DNA of 64,000 nucleotides from contig NZ_RZNZ01000002.1 in assembly GCF_008698145.1 (NCBI RefSeq), forward strand, positions 175,554 through 239,553. Direction: 5' to 3'. The DNA is from Bifidobacterium vespertilionis (GTDB taxonomy: Bacteria; Actinomycetota; Actinomycetes; Actinomycetales; Bifidobacteriaceae). The notes beneath the pieces were generated by a model that made no database searches, was not told the DNA's origin, and saw only the letters and a program-made list of their open reading frames with translations. Below are positions 1 through 7,401 of this stretch, in pieces (positions within the stretch are counted from its first letter, which is position 1; the number at the start of each line of letters is the position of its first letter). Both the position numbers and the translations under genes were made by a program.

Positions 1-738
1 ATGAGACGGCTCGCCGGCAACCTGCTGTTCACTGCTGTGGCTGCCGTGGCATTCTGCACGGTGCGCCGGCTCGCGTGCGGATTCGCGTTCATCCGGCCCG
101 CCAAAGCGGTCGAATCCGCCAGTCCGGTCGGCGGTCCCGTCTCAGGCCCCACCTCCGCCCTCCGCCGCTGGTGGGACGCCGGCTTCGCCTACTGCTTCTG
201 CATGCTGGCCGGTTTCGCCGCCATCGACGTCGCATCGGCCGTCCTTGGCACCACGTTCCACAGCTATCCGTTCGGCACGCGGTATGAAAGCGCTTGGGCC
301 GCGACGATCTACCTGATCAACATGTTCTTCGCCGGGCCCACGGAGGAGCTGGTGCTGCTGGGGCTCGCGGTGATCGGTCTGAGATGGGTGGGCGCGCCTT
401 GGTGGCTTGTGGGCACGGTGGCGGTGTGCCTGCGCGTGCCGTTCCATCTGTACTACGGATGGGCCGCGTTCGCGATCGCCGTGTGGCCGGTGCTGGCCGT
501 GCTGCTGTTCCGCCGCGTGGGCATGATCACCCCGATGATCGTGGCCCATGGCATGTACGACGTCTCCACCTCGATGACCAGCCTGACTGTGGTCTTCGGC
601 TCGAACTGGCCGCTGGTCGTCTCCGGGCTGATCGTCGCCACGCCGGTGGTCTGGCTGGTGGCGACGATCGTCGTGCGCATCCGCGATCGTCGCGGGCGCG
701 CGCGGGCTGCACGAAAGGGCAACGCGCGTCGGGCTTGA
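1..738 (+). CDS. CPBP-family intramembrane metalloprotease, possibly 5'-partial
   Basis: This is a polytopic membrane protein with the three motifs of the CPBP (Abi/CAAX-protease-like) family. These are a GPTEELVLLG helix with the paired glutamates (about residues 112-121), an FHLYYGW segment (about 149-155) and AHGMYD with a conserved His (about 181-186). In the family these residues bind the catalytic metal inside the membrane. Roughly six to seven hydrophobic segments are visible, and the C-terminus is short and Arg-rich. The reading frame is open at the first base of the window, so the annotated ATG may not be the true start. The substrate is unknown; some relatives act in bacteriocin self-immunity, but nothing nearby supports that here. 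The gene is convergent with the next one, with a 3-nt gap. Confidence 0.8.
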   Translation: MRRLAGNLLFTAVAAVAFCTVRRLACGFAFIRPAKAVESASPVGGPVSGPTSALRRWWDAGFAYCFCMLAGFAAIDVASAVLGTTFHSYPFGTRYESAWAATIYLINMFFAGPTEELVLLGLAVIGLRWVGAPWWLVGTVAVCLRVPFHLYYGWAAFAIAVWPVLAVLLFRRVGMITPMIVAHGMYDVSTSMTSLTVVFGSNWPLVVSGLIVATPVVWLVATIVVRIRDRRGRARAARKGNARRA

Positions 739-741
739 GCG

Positions 742-1596
742 CTAGGCCTCCTCGTGCCAGCGCGGATTCTGGCCGAAGGTGTAGCCCTCCGGATTATCCA
801 TCGCGGCGATCGCGGCCATGTCCTCGTCGTCCAAGGCGAAGCCGGTCAGATCCAGATTCGCGCGCTGGCGGTCGCGGTGCGTGGACTTCGGGATCGCCAC
901 GTCGCCGAGCTGGATGTGCCAGCGCAGGATCGCGGCCACGGGGGAGACCTGGTGCTTCTCCGCGATGCGCAGGATCGTGGGATCTTTGAGCATCTGGTTG
1001 GCGCGGCCGAGCGGGCTCCACGCCTCGGTGATGATGCCGTGCGCCTCGTCGTACGCGCGCTGCTCGGCCTGCTGGAAGAACGGGTGCAGCTCGATCTGGT
1101 TGACCGCCGGGGTCACGCCGGTGGCGCGGATGAGCAGATCGATGTGGCCGGGCAGGAAGTTGCTCACGCCGATGTGCCGCACAATGCCCTGTTTCTGGGC
1201 ATCCACCAGCGCCTGCCACGCCTCCACGAACTGGTCCTGGGACGGGTTCGGCCAGTGGATCAGGTACAGGTCGATGTAGTCGAGGCCCATGCGCGCCACA
1301 CTCTCCTCGATGGTCGCGCGGGCTTGGTCGTACTGATGGTGGCGGCCGGGCAATTTCGAGGCGACGATGATGTCCTCGCGCGGCACGTCGGATTCGCGGA
1401 TCGCGCGGCCCACCACGCCCTCGTTCTCGTAGTTGAACGCCGAATCGATGAGCCGGTAGCCCACTTCGAGCGCAGACTTGATCGCCTCAACGCCGGCGAA
1501 ACCGTTGACCTTGTAAGTGCCGAAGCCGATCGCGGGCAGTTCGAGACCATCGTGTGCGCGGCGGGTGGGAATCGCCGGCGGTTCAAGCATCGTCAT
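742..1596 (-). CDS. Aldo/keto reductase
   Basis: NADPH-dependent aldo/keto reductase of 284 residues, a usual length for the family. The catalytic tetrad is recognisable: Asp in LIDSAFNYENE followed by the Tyr, Lys in VASKLPG, and His in YLIHWPNP. The start segment GLELPAIGFGTYKVNG is the typical first strand of the TIM barrel. A strong ribosome-binding site (AAGGAGG) lies just before the ATG. These enzymes reduce small aldehydes and ketones in the cytoplasm; the substrate cannot be read from sequence. It is convergent with the membrane protease and divergent from a small unrecognised reading frame, so its promoter must lie in the short gap at about 1597-1660. Confidence 0.92.
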   Translation of the reverse strand: MTMLEPPAIPTRRAHDGLELPAIGFGTYKVNGFAGVEAIKSALEVGYRLIDSAFNYENEGVVGRAIRESDVPREDIIVASKLPGRHHQYDQARATIEESVARMGLDYIDLYLIHWPNPSQDQFVEAWQALVDAQKQGIVRHIGVSNFLPGHIDLLIRATGVTPAVNQIELHPFFQQAEQRAYDEAHGIITEAWSPLGRANQMLKDPTILRIAEKHQVSPVAAILRWHIQLGDVAIPKSTHRDRQRANLDLTGFALDDEDMAAIAAMDNPEGYTFGQNPRWHEEA

Positions 1597-1654
1597 GCCG
1601 TCCTCCTTGGAAATGGCTGGAATGGAGTGTCCCCTTCATGGTAATACTGGGAGC

Positions 1655-1873
1655 ATGTCGAAATCCGGGGAATTCCAATGGGCGCAGTGGCGGGTGGCGC
1701 TGGACGCCAAGCGCGGGACGAATGCGGGCGCGAGCGTTGTGGCGAAGGGGAGCGCGGCGACGCGAATCGCACAGCCGTTCCGTTCCGGCGCATTCCCCTC
1801 GAAATCCGGCGGCAAGGGCTTCATGCCGTTCAAGGCCACCGGTCACAAGGGCGGCATCAGTCGTCAGCACTGA
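1655..1873 (+). CDS. Small basic hypothetical protein (72 aa)
   Basis: An open frame starting MSKSGEFQWAQW and ending in a basic, Gly/Lys/Ser-rich tail (GGKGFMPFKATGHKGG). I do not recognise a family. There is no signal peptide or membrane segment. The start is chosen because the protein-like composition begins here; a GGAG lies only one base before the ATG, which is poor spacing, so translation is not assured. It runs divergently from the aldo/keto reductase. The frame stays open upstream into the reductase gene on the other strand, which weakens the case. It could be a genuine small protein or a chance frame. Confidence 0.4.
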   Translation: MSKSGEFQWAQWRVALDAKRGTNAGASVVAKGSAATRIAQPFRSGAFPSKSGGKGFMPFKATGHKGGISRQH

Positions 1874-1933
1874 GAATGGCGGACTTTGCCTCTTGCAAGC
1901 CCGTTTCGCATGGCTCAGCTGCACCTATCTGCA

Positions 1934-2143
1934 AAAGTGGGGGCGGATTTCGCGGTTTGCATGATGCTATACATGCAAGTGGGGGCGTCTCAACGGTGAT
2001 GCACGGCGGCTAGCGGTCAAACTGAACGGACAAAACCGCGAGATTTCAATATCGCATCCATCAAAATCGTTCTCGTCTACTCGGCGAGACGCCCCCACTT
2101 GCATGTATAGCGTCGCGCAAAGGCCCAAATCCGCCCCCACTTT
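1934..2143. repeat. 58-bp inverted repeat pair with AAGTGGGGGCG words
   Basis: The gene-free stretch 1874-2274 is dominated by two 58-bp arms, 1934-1991 and 2086-2143, in inverted orientation. By eye 51 of 58 positions match; the differences cluster in the middle of the arm. Each arm holds two direct copies of the word AAGTGGGGGCG, so four copies occur in all, two per strand. The arms enclose 94 bp without a plausible gene. It could be a small non-autonomous mobile element, a pair of duplicated regulatory sites, or a large RNA hairpin. Confidence 0.85.
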
Positions 2144-2274
2144 GATGAATAGCACGCGTGCTGCGCCCAGACGAGTGCACAGACGAGCCGCAACCCCGTC
2201 CCGGCAGCGTCCAATGAAGTCGCAATTGGGGCCGCAATGGAGCCGTTCGGATGGCAGCGGCCCGCACGGTGCCC

Positions 2275-2634
2275 TCACCGCACGTCCGCGCCGAAGGGAA
2301 ACAGGGCCAGCTTGGCCATTTTGAACGACTGGATGCCGAACGGGATGCCGATGATCGTCACGCAGTTGGCCACGCCGGCGAGCAGATAGCTCAGCGCGAG
2401 CACCCAACCGGCCAGGACCACCCACACCAGATTTGCCAGCGCGGAACCGAACCCGCCGCCGTAGTCCACGGTCTTGCCGAACGGGGTGAGCGTCAGAGCC
2501 GCCATTTTGAATGCCTGCAGACCAAGCGGGATGCCGATGATCGTCACGCACAGCAGCAGTCCCACCACGGCCCACTCGATGGCGATGAACAGCCCGCCCA
2601 GAATGATCCACAACACGTTACCCAGAAATCTCAT
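2275..2634 (-). CDS. YccF-domain inner membrane protein
   Basis: A 119-residue membrane protein built of two matching halves, each with the family signature of a hydrophobic helix followed by CVTIIGIP(L/F)G and FKMA...L.PFG (about residues 29-53 and 88-115). This is the duplicated YccF domain, usually found in small inner-membrane proteins of unknown function. Length and halves are complete. Its start codon lies about 85 bp from the MFS gene stop on the same strand, so the two could be co-transcribed. No biochemical role is established for the family. Confidence 0.9.
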   Translation of the reverse strand: MRFLGNVLWIILGGLFIAIEWAVVGLLLCVTIIGIPLGLQAFKMAALTLTPFGKTVDYGGGFGSALANLVWVVLAGWVLALSYLLAGVANCVTIIGIPFGIQSFKMAKLALFPFGADVR

Positions 2635-2719
2635 GGCACCAAGGCTACCGGTGCGCGCCAGCCGGCGGCATCCGGGAACACCCTGAACGGTCCCTGAATT
2701 TCTAGAATTTCTAGAATTC

Positions 2720-4015
2720 CTAAGCCCGGCGTTCGCGGATTGCCTGCAGCGTGGGCCGCAACATCAACGTGAACCCGGTCAGTCCCACCACCCATAGTGG
2801 GTACTGGATGAGCGTGGCCATGCGCATCGCCTGCGCGGTGTACAGACTCGGGTCGGTGGCGCCCTGCATGTCCAGCAGCACGCCCACGCCCAGGAACACG
2901 ATCGCTGAGGACAGGAATCCGCCGGTGTTGGCGAATCCGGTGGCCGCGCCCAGATTCGCGGGACGGTTGGTGTCCCGCACATAGTCCATGGCGATGTTCG
3001 ATGCCGGGCCGCCGCTGGTCAGCGCCACGAGCAGCAGGACCATGAACCACATCGGATGCGGGCCGGGCGTGAGCAGCAGGATGGTCCACAGCACAATCTG
3101 CGCGCCGATCGAGACATACACCACCGCCGCGCGGCCGTGGATCGGGTGGACGCCCGCAAGCCGGCCCATCAGCGGGCCGAACACCATGTTGATGACCACG
3201 CCGGCGCCCAGAAACGCGCTGGCCGTCCCGCGCGACCATCCCTCAACGGCCAGCAGGAACGGGATGCCCCACAGCTGGTTCATCATGTTGACCGGGAACC
3301 AGGTGGTGGCGTGCACGAAGAACCCGCAGATCGTGCCGGGGGAGTGCAGGGCGCTGCCCAGCCCCCTCACCGCGGACTTGAGTCCTCCTTCCGGGCGCTC
3401 ATGGCGGCGGGAGGATTGGTGCGGGTCGTCGCGCACGGTCATGAGGATCGCTGCCGCCACACACACGCCGGTGCCCGCGGCGGTGAGGAACGCGGTCTGC
3501 CATCCCGCCAGCCGCAGCAGCCACGCGAAGGGGTACAGGGAGATGATCTGCCCTAGTCCGCCGGTCACCGAGGTCAGCTGGGTGAGTAGCGGCGCCTGAC
3601 GGGTGGGGAACCATGCGGAGATGAGCCGTACCACCGAAATGAACACGAGAGCATCGCCCATGCCCACCACGCCGCGGCCTACCACGGCGAGCCATGTGAC
3701 GGGCGCAAGGGCCACCAGCGACTGCCCCACGGCCATGAACAGGCCACCGCAGGAGATCAGGATGCGCGCGCCGAAGCGGTCCAGCAGCACGCCGGCCGGC
3801 ACCTGCATGATCGCGTAGACGAACAGCTGCAGGTACAGGAATCCGGACAGCGCGGTGCTGGTGGTGTGGAAGTGGTTGGCGGCCTCGATGCCCGCTGCGG
3901 ACATGGAGGACCGGCAGATCACCGCGAACAGGTAGCCCAGAAGGCCCATGCCCCACATGAAATAGGCGCGGGGCCCGCCAAGCCGGATTGGTGCGTTCTT
4001 CGTCGTCTCGCTCAC
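2720..4015 (-). CDS. MFS transporter
   Basis: A 431-residue, roughly 12-helix carrier of the major facilitator superfamily. The first half carries the loop motif LLDRFGARILISCGG, a version of the MFS GxLaDrxGrkxxl signature, and AGWQTAFLTAAG at the typical fifth-helix end. A basic, His-rich central loop (DDPHQSSRRHERPEGG) separates the halves. The N-terminus PRAYFMWGMGLLGYLFAVICRSSMSAAG resembles organic-anion carriers of the ACS/NarK-like branches, but the substrate is not predictable. It is convergent with nothing and sits upstream of yccF on the same strand. The sequence after the stop shows a short AATTTCTAG tandem. Confidence 0.9.
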   Translation of the reverse strand: MSETTKNAPIRLGGPRAYFMWGMGLLGYLFAVICRSSMSAAGIEAANHFHTTSTALSGFLYLQLFVYAIMQVPAGVLLDRFGARILISCGGLFMAVGQSLVALAPVTWLAVVGRGVVGMGDALVFISVVRLISAWFPTRQAPLLTQLTSVTGGLGQIISLYPFAWLLRLAGWQTAFLTAAGTGVCVAAAILMTVRDDPHQSSRRHERPEGGLKSAVRGLGSALHSPGTICGFFVHATTWFPVNMMNQLWGIPFLLAVEGWSRGTASAFLGAGVVINMVFGPLMGRLAGVHPIHGRAAVVYVSIGAQIVLWTILLLTPGPHPMWFMVLLLVALTSGGPASNIAMDYVRDTNRPANLGAATGFANTGGFLSSAIVFLGVGVLLDMQGATDPSLYTAQAMRMATLIQYPLWVVGLTGFTLMLRPTLQAIRERRA

Positions 4016-4042
4016 CCGGACATCATATCTCGCGGGGGTGGT

Positions 4043-5005
4043 TCAGGCGTTGTCCGGGCCGATCCCCAGCGCGTCGGCGCGCGTGCGCCCGGCGTGGATG
4101 GCCGCGTTGATCGAATCGGCCTGGACCTGGTCGACCGCGTAGTCGCGCCCGTCGAGCGAGCGGACCGGGATCACCCAGCCGCCGTGCGTCATGTACAGCG
4201 CGTCGGCCTCGCGCAGCCGCTCGACCGGCATGCGGCGGGCGTACGAGAACGACTTGCCCTCCTGACGGGCCCATGCGAACAGCTCGCGCTGCGTGGTGCC
4301 GTGCAGGATGCCGATCGACGGATCCGGGGTGACGAACTCGTCGCCGTAGCGGGCCACGATCGTCGCGTTCGGGCATTCGAGCACGTAGCCGTCGTCGGTC
4401 ACGAACACCGAATCGTCCACGCCGCGGCGGGCGCACTCGCGATGGGCGGACTGGTTGACCGCGTAGCTCAGCGTCTTCGCGCCGCACAGCAGCCACGGGG
4501 CGCGCTCGGCCACATCCGACGTGTAGCCGCGGCTGAGCGTGGTCATGGTGATCGGCGCGTCGGTGTGCAGGGCGGCTTTCGCGTCCAGGAACATCCACAC
4601 ATGCGGCTGGTCCGGGGCCGCGGCGCCGATCCCGGTGGCCCGGTCGGGCCCGCGCGAGACGAGGATGCGCATGATCGGCCCGCGCTCCGGATCCGCGTAC
4701 TCGTCGACCAGCTGCTCCACGGCGCGCTCGAAGGCGGGCAGGTTCGGCGCGGGCATGTCGATCATCGCCGCCGTGTGCGCCAGACGCTTCAGATGGTTCT
4801 CCAGCGAGACCGCGTAGCCGTCCCACACCACGGTCGCCTCGAACATGCCGTCGCCGCGCGTGACCGCGAAGTCGAACGGGGAGACGACCGCCTCATGGGG
4901 GTCCACGATCTGAAGCGGTTCGGCCGATCCCGCTCCCGCATCCTCCCCGAACAGCGCGTCGGCGTCGCCCACGCCCAGCACGATCGATCCCGCATCCGTC
5001 GTCAT
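4043..5005 (-). CDS. Class IV PLP-dependent aminotransferase / aminodeoxychorismate lyase-like
   Basis: Fold-type IV PLP enzyme of 320 residues, the group of branched-chain aminotransferases, D-amino-acid transaminases and aminodeoxychorismate lyase (PabC). The N-terminal FDFAVTRGDGMFEATVVWDG matches the family, the PLP-binding Lys is probably the one in CGAKTLSYAVNQ, and ECPNATIVARYGDEFVTPDP matches the phosphate-binding region. I chose the internal ATG at 5005 because GAAAGGA lies seven bases before it; an upstream ATG exists at 5068 without such a site. The short length and lack of neighbouring pab or ilv genes leave PabC-like activity as the better guess. It is divergent from the dipeptidase gene. 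Confidence 0.8.
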   Translation of the reverse strand: MTTDAGSIVLGVGDADALFGEDAGAGSAEPLQIVDPHEAVVSPFDFAVTRGDGMFEATVVWDGYAVSLENHLKRLAHTAAMIDMPAPNLPAFERAVEQLVDEYADPERGPIMRILVSRGPDRATGIGAAAPDQPHVWMFLDAKAALHTDAPITMTTLSRGYTSDVAERAPWLLCGAKTLSYAVNQSAHRECARRGVDDSVFVTDDGYVLECPNATIVARYGDEFVTPDPSIGILHGTTQRELFAWARQEGKSFSYARRMPVERLREADALYMTHGGWVIPVRSLDGRDYAVDQVQADSINAAIHAGRTRADALGIGPDNA

Positions 5006-5149
5006 GTCCGATCCTTTCGCTTGCCGCCCGGTCGTCCCGCTCTCCGGCGCGCCCGGTCCGTATGTCAATCGCGCATCGTACCCGACGGATGTTTCGGCGG
5101 TGTCGACCGGGCGCTGCCGACGTTTACCGTTGCTCCTACAGTGGGGGCC

Positions 5150-6694
5150 ATGTCATGCACCACTATTCTCATTGGAAAGAACGCGAGCTACGACGGGTCC
5201 ACGATCGTGGCCCGCAATGACGACTCCGGCTCCGGGCGGTACGATCCCAAGCGGTTCGTGGCGGTCCGCCCCGAGGATCAGCCGCGGCACTATGTGAGCG
5301 AGCTGAGCCACATGACCAAGGACCTGCCGGACGATCCCTGCCTGTATTCGATCGTCCCCAACGCGTTGCCCGGCCGCGGCATTCTCGCGGAGGCCGGCGC
5401 CAGCGTGCGCAACGTGGCCATGAGCGCCACGGAGACCATCGCGGTCAACGAGCGCGTGCTCGGCGCGGACCCGATGGTCGCGTTCAAGCCCGCCCAGGGC
5501 GAACCCGGCACCCCCGAATACCGCGCCGAACAGCCCGGAGGCATCGGCGAGGAGGATTTCATCACGCTCGTCCTGCCGTACGTGCACACCGCGCGCGAGG
5601 GCGTGGAGCGGCTCGGCGCGCTGCTGGAGCGCTACGGCACCTACGAGGCCAACGGCATCGCCATCTCCGACGTGGACGAGATCTGGTACGTGGAGACGAT
5701 CGGCGGCCACCATTGGATCGCCCGCCGCGTGCCGGACGACTGCTACGCCGCGATTCCCAACCAGCTCGGTCTGGACGACTTCGACCTCGAGGACGCGCTC
5801 GGCGACCAGCGCGAATTCATGTGCAGCGCGGACATGCGCGAGTTCATCGAGTCGAACCACCTCGACGTGTCCATGGACGCCGATCCGCACCATCTCAACC
5901 CGCGCCGGCTGTTCGGCACGCGCAGCGCCAAGGACCACATCTACAACACACCGCGCGCCTGGTACATGCAGCGCTACCTCAACCCCAGCGACGACTGGGA
6001 CTCCCCGTCCGCCCGCTACACGCCCATCTCCGACGACATCCCATGGTGCCGCCGGCCGGAGAGCAAGATCGGCATCGAGGATGTGGACTTCCTCATGAGC
6101 TCGCACTTCGAGGGCACGCCCTACGACCCGTACGGCACCGAGGGCACCGAGGAGACCCGCCGGCGCTACCGCCCGATCGGCATCAACCGCAACGGTCAGC
6201 TCGTGGCCCTGCAGATCCGCCCGTACGTCTCCGAGACGAACCGGTCCGTGATGTGGATCTCCTACGGCTCCAACCCGTTCACGTCGCTCGCCCCGTTCTA
6301 CGCGAACGTGAGCCAGACGCCGGCGTACCTGAACAACACCACCGCCGAGGTCACCACCGACTCGTTCTACTGGACGAACCGCATCATCGCGGCGCTCGCC
6401 GACCCGCACTACGTGGCCAACAGCAACCACATCGAGCACTACCGCGAGAACGTGCTCTCCTACGGCCACCGGCTGATCGCGCGCACCGATGAGGCCGTGG
6501 ACTCGGCCGAGGCGGATGCGCAGGTGAACAACATCGCGCGCAGCGAGGAGCCGGGCGAGGTGTTCGGCGACCTTGAGCTCGCCAATCAGGCCATGGCCGA
6601 CTACCTCAAGGCCCAGACCCAGGATCTGCTCTCCAAGGTGCTGTACACGTCCAGCAACCTGATGCGCAACGCGTTCGCCATGTCGGACAGGTGA
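5150..6694 (+). CDS. pepD: C69-family dipeptidase
   Basis: Cytoplasmic dipeptidase of family C69 (514 residues). The enzyme is an N-terminal nucleophile hydrolase, and the nucleophile is Cys3 of MSCTTILIGKNASYDGSTIVARNDD; maturation exposes this Cys. The long open frame extends far upstream, but only this ATG puts Cys at the N-terminus, which decides the start. Further conserved stretches are VNERVLGADP, GIGEEDFITLVLPYV and the C-terminal SYGSNPFTSLAPFYANV with TDSFYWTNRII. It would release free amino acids from imported dipeptides. A perfect 14-bp hairpin terminator follows the gene, so it is probably monocistronic. Confidence 0.93.
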   Translation: MSCTTILIGKNASYDGSTIVARNDDSGSGRYDPKRFVAVRPEDQPRHYVSELSHMTKDLPDDPCLYSIVPNALPGRGILAEAGASVRNVAMSATETIAVNERVLGADPMVAFKPAQGEPGTPEYRAEQPGGIGEEDFITLVLPYVHTAREGVERLGALLERYGTYEANGIAISDVDEIWYVETIGGHHWIARRVPDDCYAAIPNQLGLDDFDLEDALGDQREFMCSADMREFIESNHLDVSMDADPHHLNPRRLFGTRSAKDHIYNTPRAWYMQRYLNPSDDWDSPSARYTPISDDIPWCRRPESKIGIEDVDFLMSSHFEGTPYDPYGTEGTEETRRRYRPIGINRNGQLVALQIRPYVSETNRSVMWISYGSNPFTSLAPFYANVSQTPAYLNNTTAEVTTDSFYWTNRIIAALADPHYVANSNHIEHYRENVLSYGHRLIARTDEAVDSAEADAQVNNIARSEEPGEVFGDLELANQAMADYLKAQTQDLLSKVLYTSSNLMRNAFAMSDR

Positions 6695-6727
6695 TGGTCG
6701 CGCGATCCGGTGATCGGGACATATGAA

Positions 6728-6773
6728 GGGGCTTCCCCGGGAAATGGATCCCCGGGGAAGCCCCCCCTTTGCG
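6728..6773 (+). terminator. Rho-independent terminator after pepD
   Basis: A perfect 14-bp stem, GGGGCTTCCCCGGG at 6728-6741 pairing with 6751-6764, has a 9-nt loop and is followed by C and T residues. It sits between convergent pepD and yhbY and may serve both. Confidence 0.85.
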
Positions 6774-6838
6774 TTATTTTTGCGTTATTTGCGACGAGCG
6801 CCGCGTTTCGCCACCTGCGTTTCGCTGTTCGCGTTTCG

Positions 6839-7144
6839 TTACTCGCGCACGAGCTGGATGTGCTCCACGTCGTCGCGCTTGGAGCGGCGGTAGAGCACCG
6901 CGCGGTTGCCGATGGTCTGCACGACCTCGGCGCCCAGTGCCTCGGCCAGCTGCTCGGCGGCCTCCTTGGCGGTCACGCCGGAGCCGTCCTGCACCTGGCA
7001 CTTGACGAGCTCGTGGCTTTCGATGGTCTCGTCGGCCTGCTTGATCACGGAGTCGGTCAGATCGTTCTTGCCGATGTACACGAGGGGCTTGAGCTGGTTG
7101 GCCATCGCCCGCAGCTGCTTGTTCTGTTTCTTGGTAAGCGTCAT
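6839..7144 (-). CDS. yhbY: YhbY/CRM-domain RNA-binding protein
   Basis: A single CRM domain protein of 101 residues. The family motif runs LTKKQNKQLRAMANQLKPLVYIGKNDLTDSVIKQADETIESHELVKCQV, then the C-terminal GAEVVQTIGNRAVLYRRS, which contains the GxxG-like RNA-binding loop region. Bacterial YhbY associates with pre-50S ribosomal particles and acts in ribosome assembly. The start is uncertain: two ATGs 12 nt apart (7156 and 7144) have no clear ribosome-binding site; MTLTKKQ fits family starts best. It is convergent with pepD. Upstream is the repeat block at 7198-7315. Confidence 0.9.
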   Translation of the reverse strand: MTLTKKQNKQLRAMANQLKPLVYIGKNDLTDSVIKQADETIESHELVKCQVQDGSGVTAKEAAEQLAEALGAEVVQTIGNRAVLYRRSKRDDVEHIQLVRE

Positions 7145-7197
7145 GGGGATCAGCATAGCGAATGGGATGCCTTAGCCTCGCGCGGCCGTGCGCGACC

Positions 7198-7315
7198 GTT
7201 CCAACCTGCGTCGCGATTTTTGCAGGTTGGAACGATTCTGCAGATTGGAAGCGCTTTTGAGGCCGCAGGATGCAGATTTGTTCCAATCTGCGCTATTGAG
7301 GGCGCAGGCTGGAAC
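7198..7315. repeat. Five copies of GCAGRYTGGAAC in the GH51 upstream region
   Basis: The gap between yhbY and the arabinofuranosidase gene carries the 12-mer GCAGRYTGGAAS five times, at 7198-7209 (reverse), 7222-7233, 7240-7251, 7280-7291 (reverse) and 7304-7315. The first two form an inverted repeat with a 12-bp spacer; the fourth sits in a GCAGATT-N6-AATCTGC palindrome. They end about 87 bp before the GH51 start. They may be operators for that gene or belong to the same class of locus-specific word repeats seen elsewhere in the window. Confidence 0.75.
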
Positions 7316-7401
7316 GATTGGGACGGATTGTGTCGCGCCCGTCCGCTGCTGCGCCTTGCCGCGCCTTGCCGCGCGAAACCAAGGTATGGAATGATGGTGC
7401 C

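Noticed and set aside
2697..2722. AATTTCTAG tandem as a regulatory site
   Set aside because: It lies downstream of the MFS stop, is only about three short units long and has no dyad or promoter context.
3866..5149. Long upstream extension of the dipeptidase frame
   Set aside because: It is antisense to the aminotransferase-like gene. The dipeptidase needs its Cys at the N-terminus, which sets the start at 5150.
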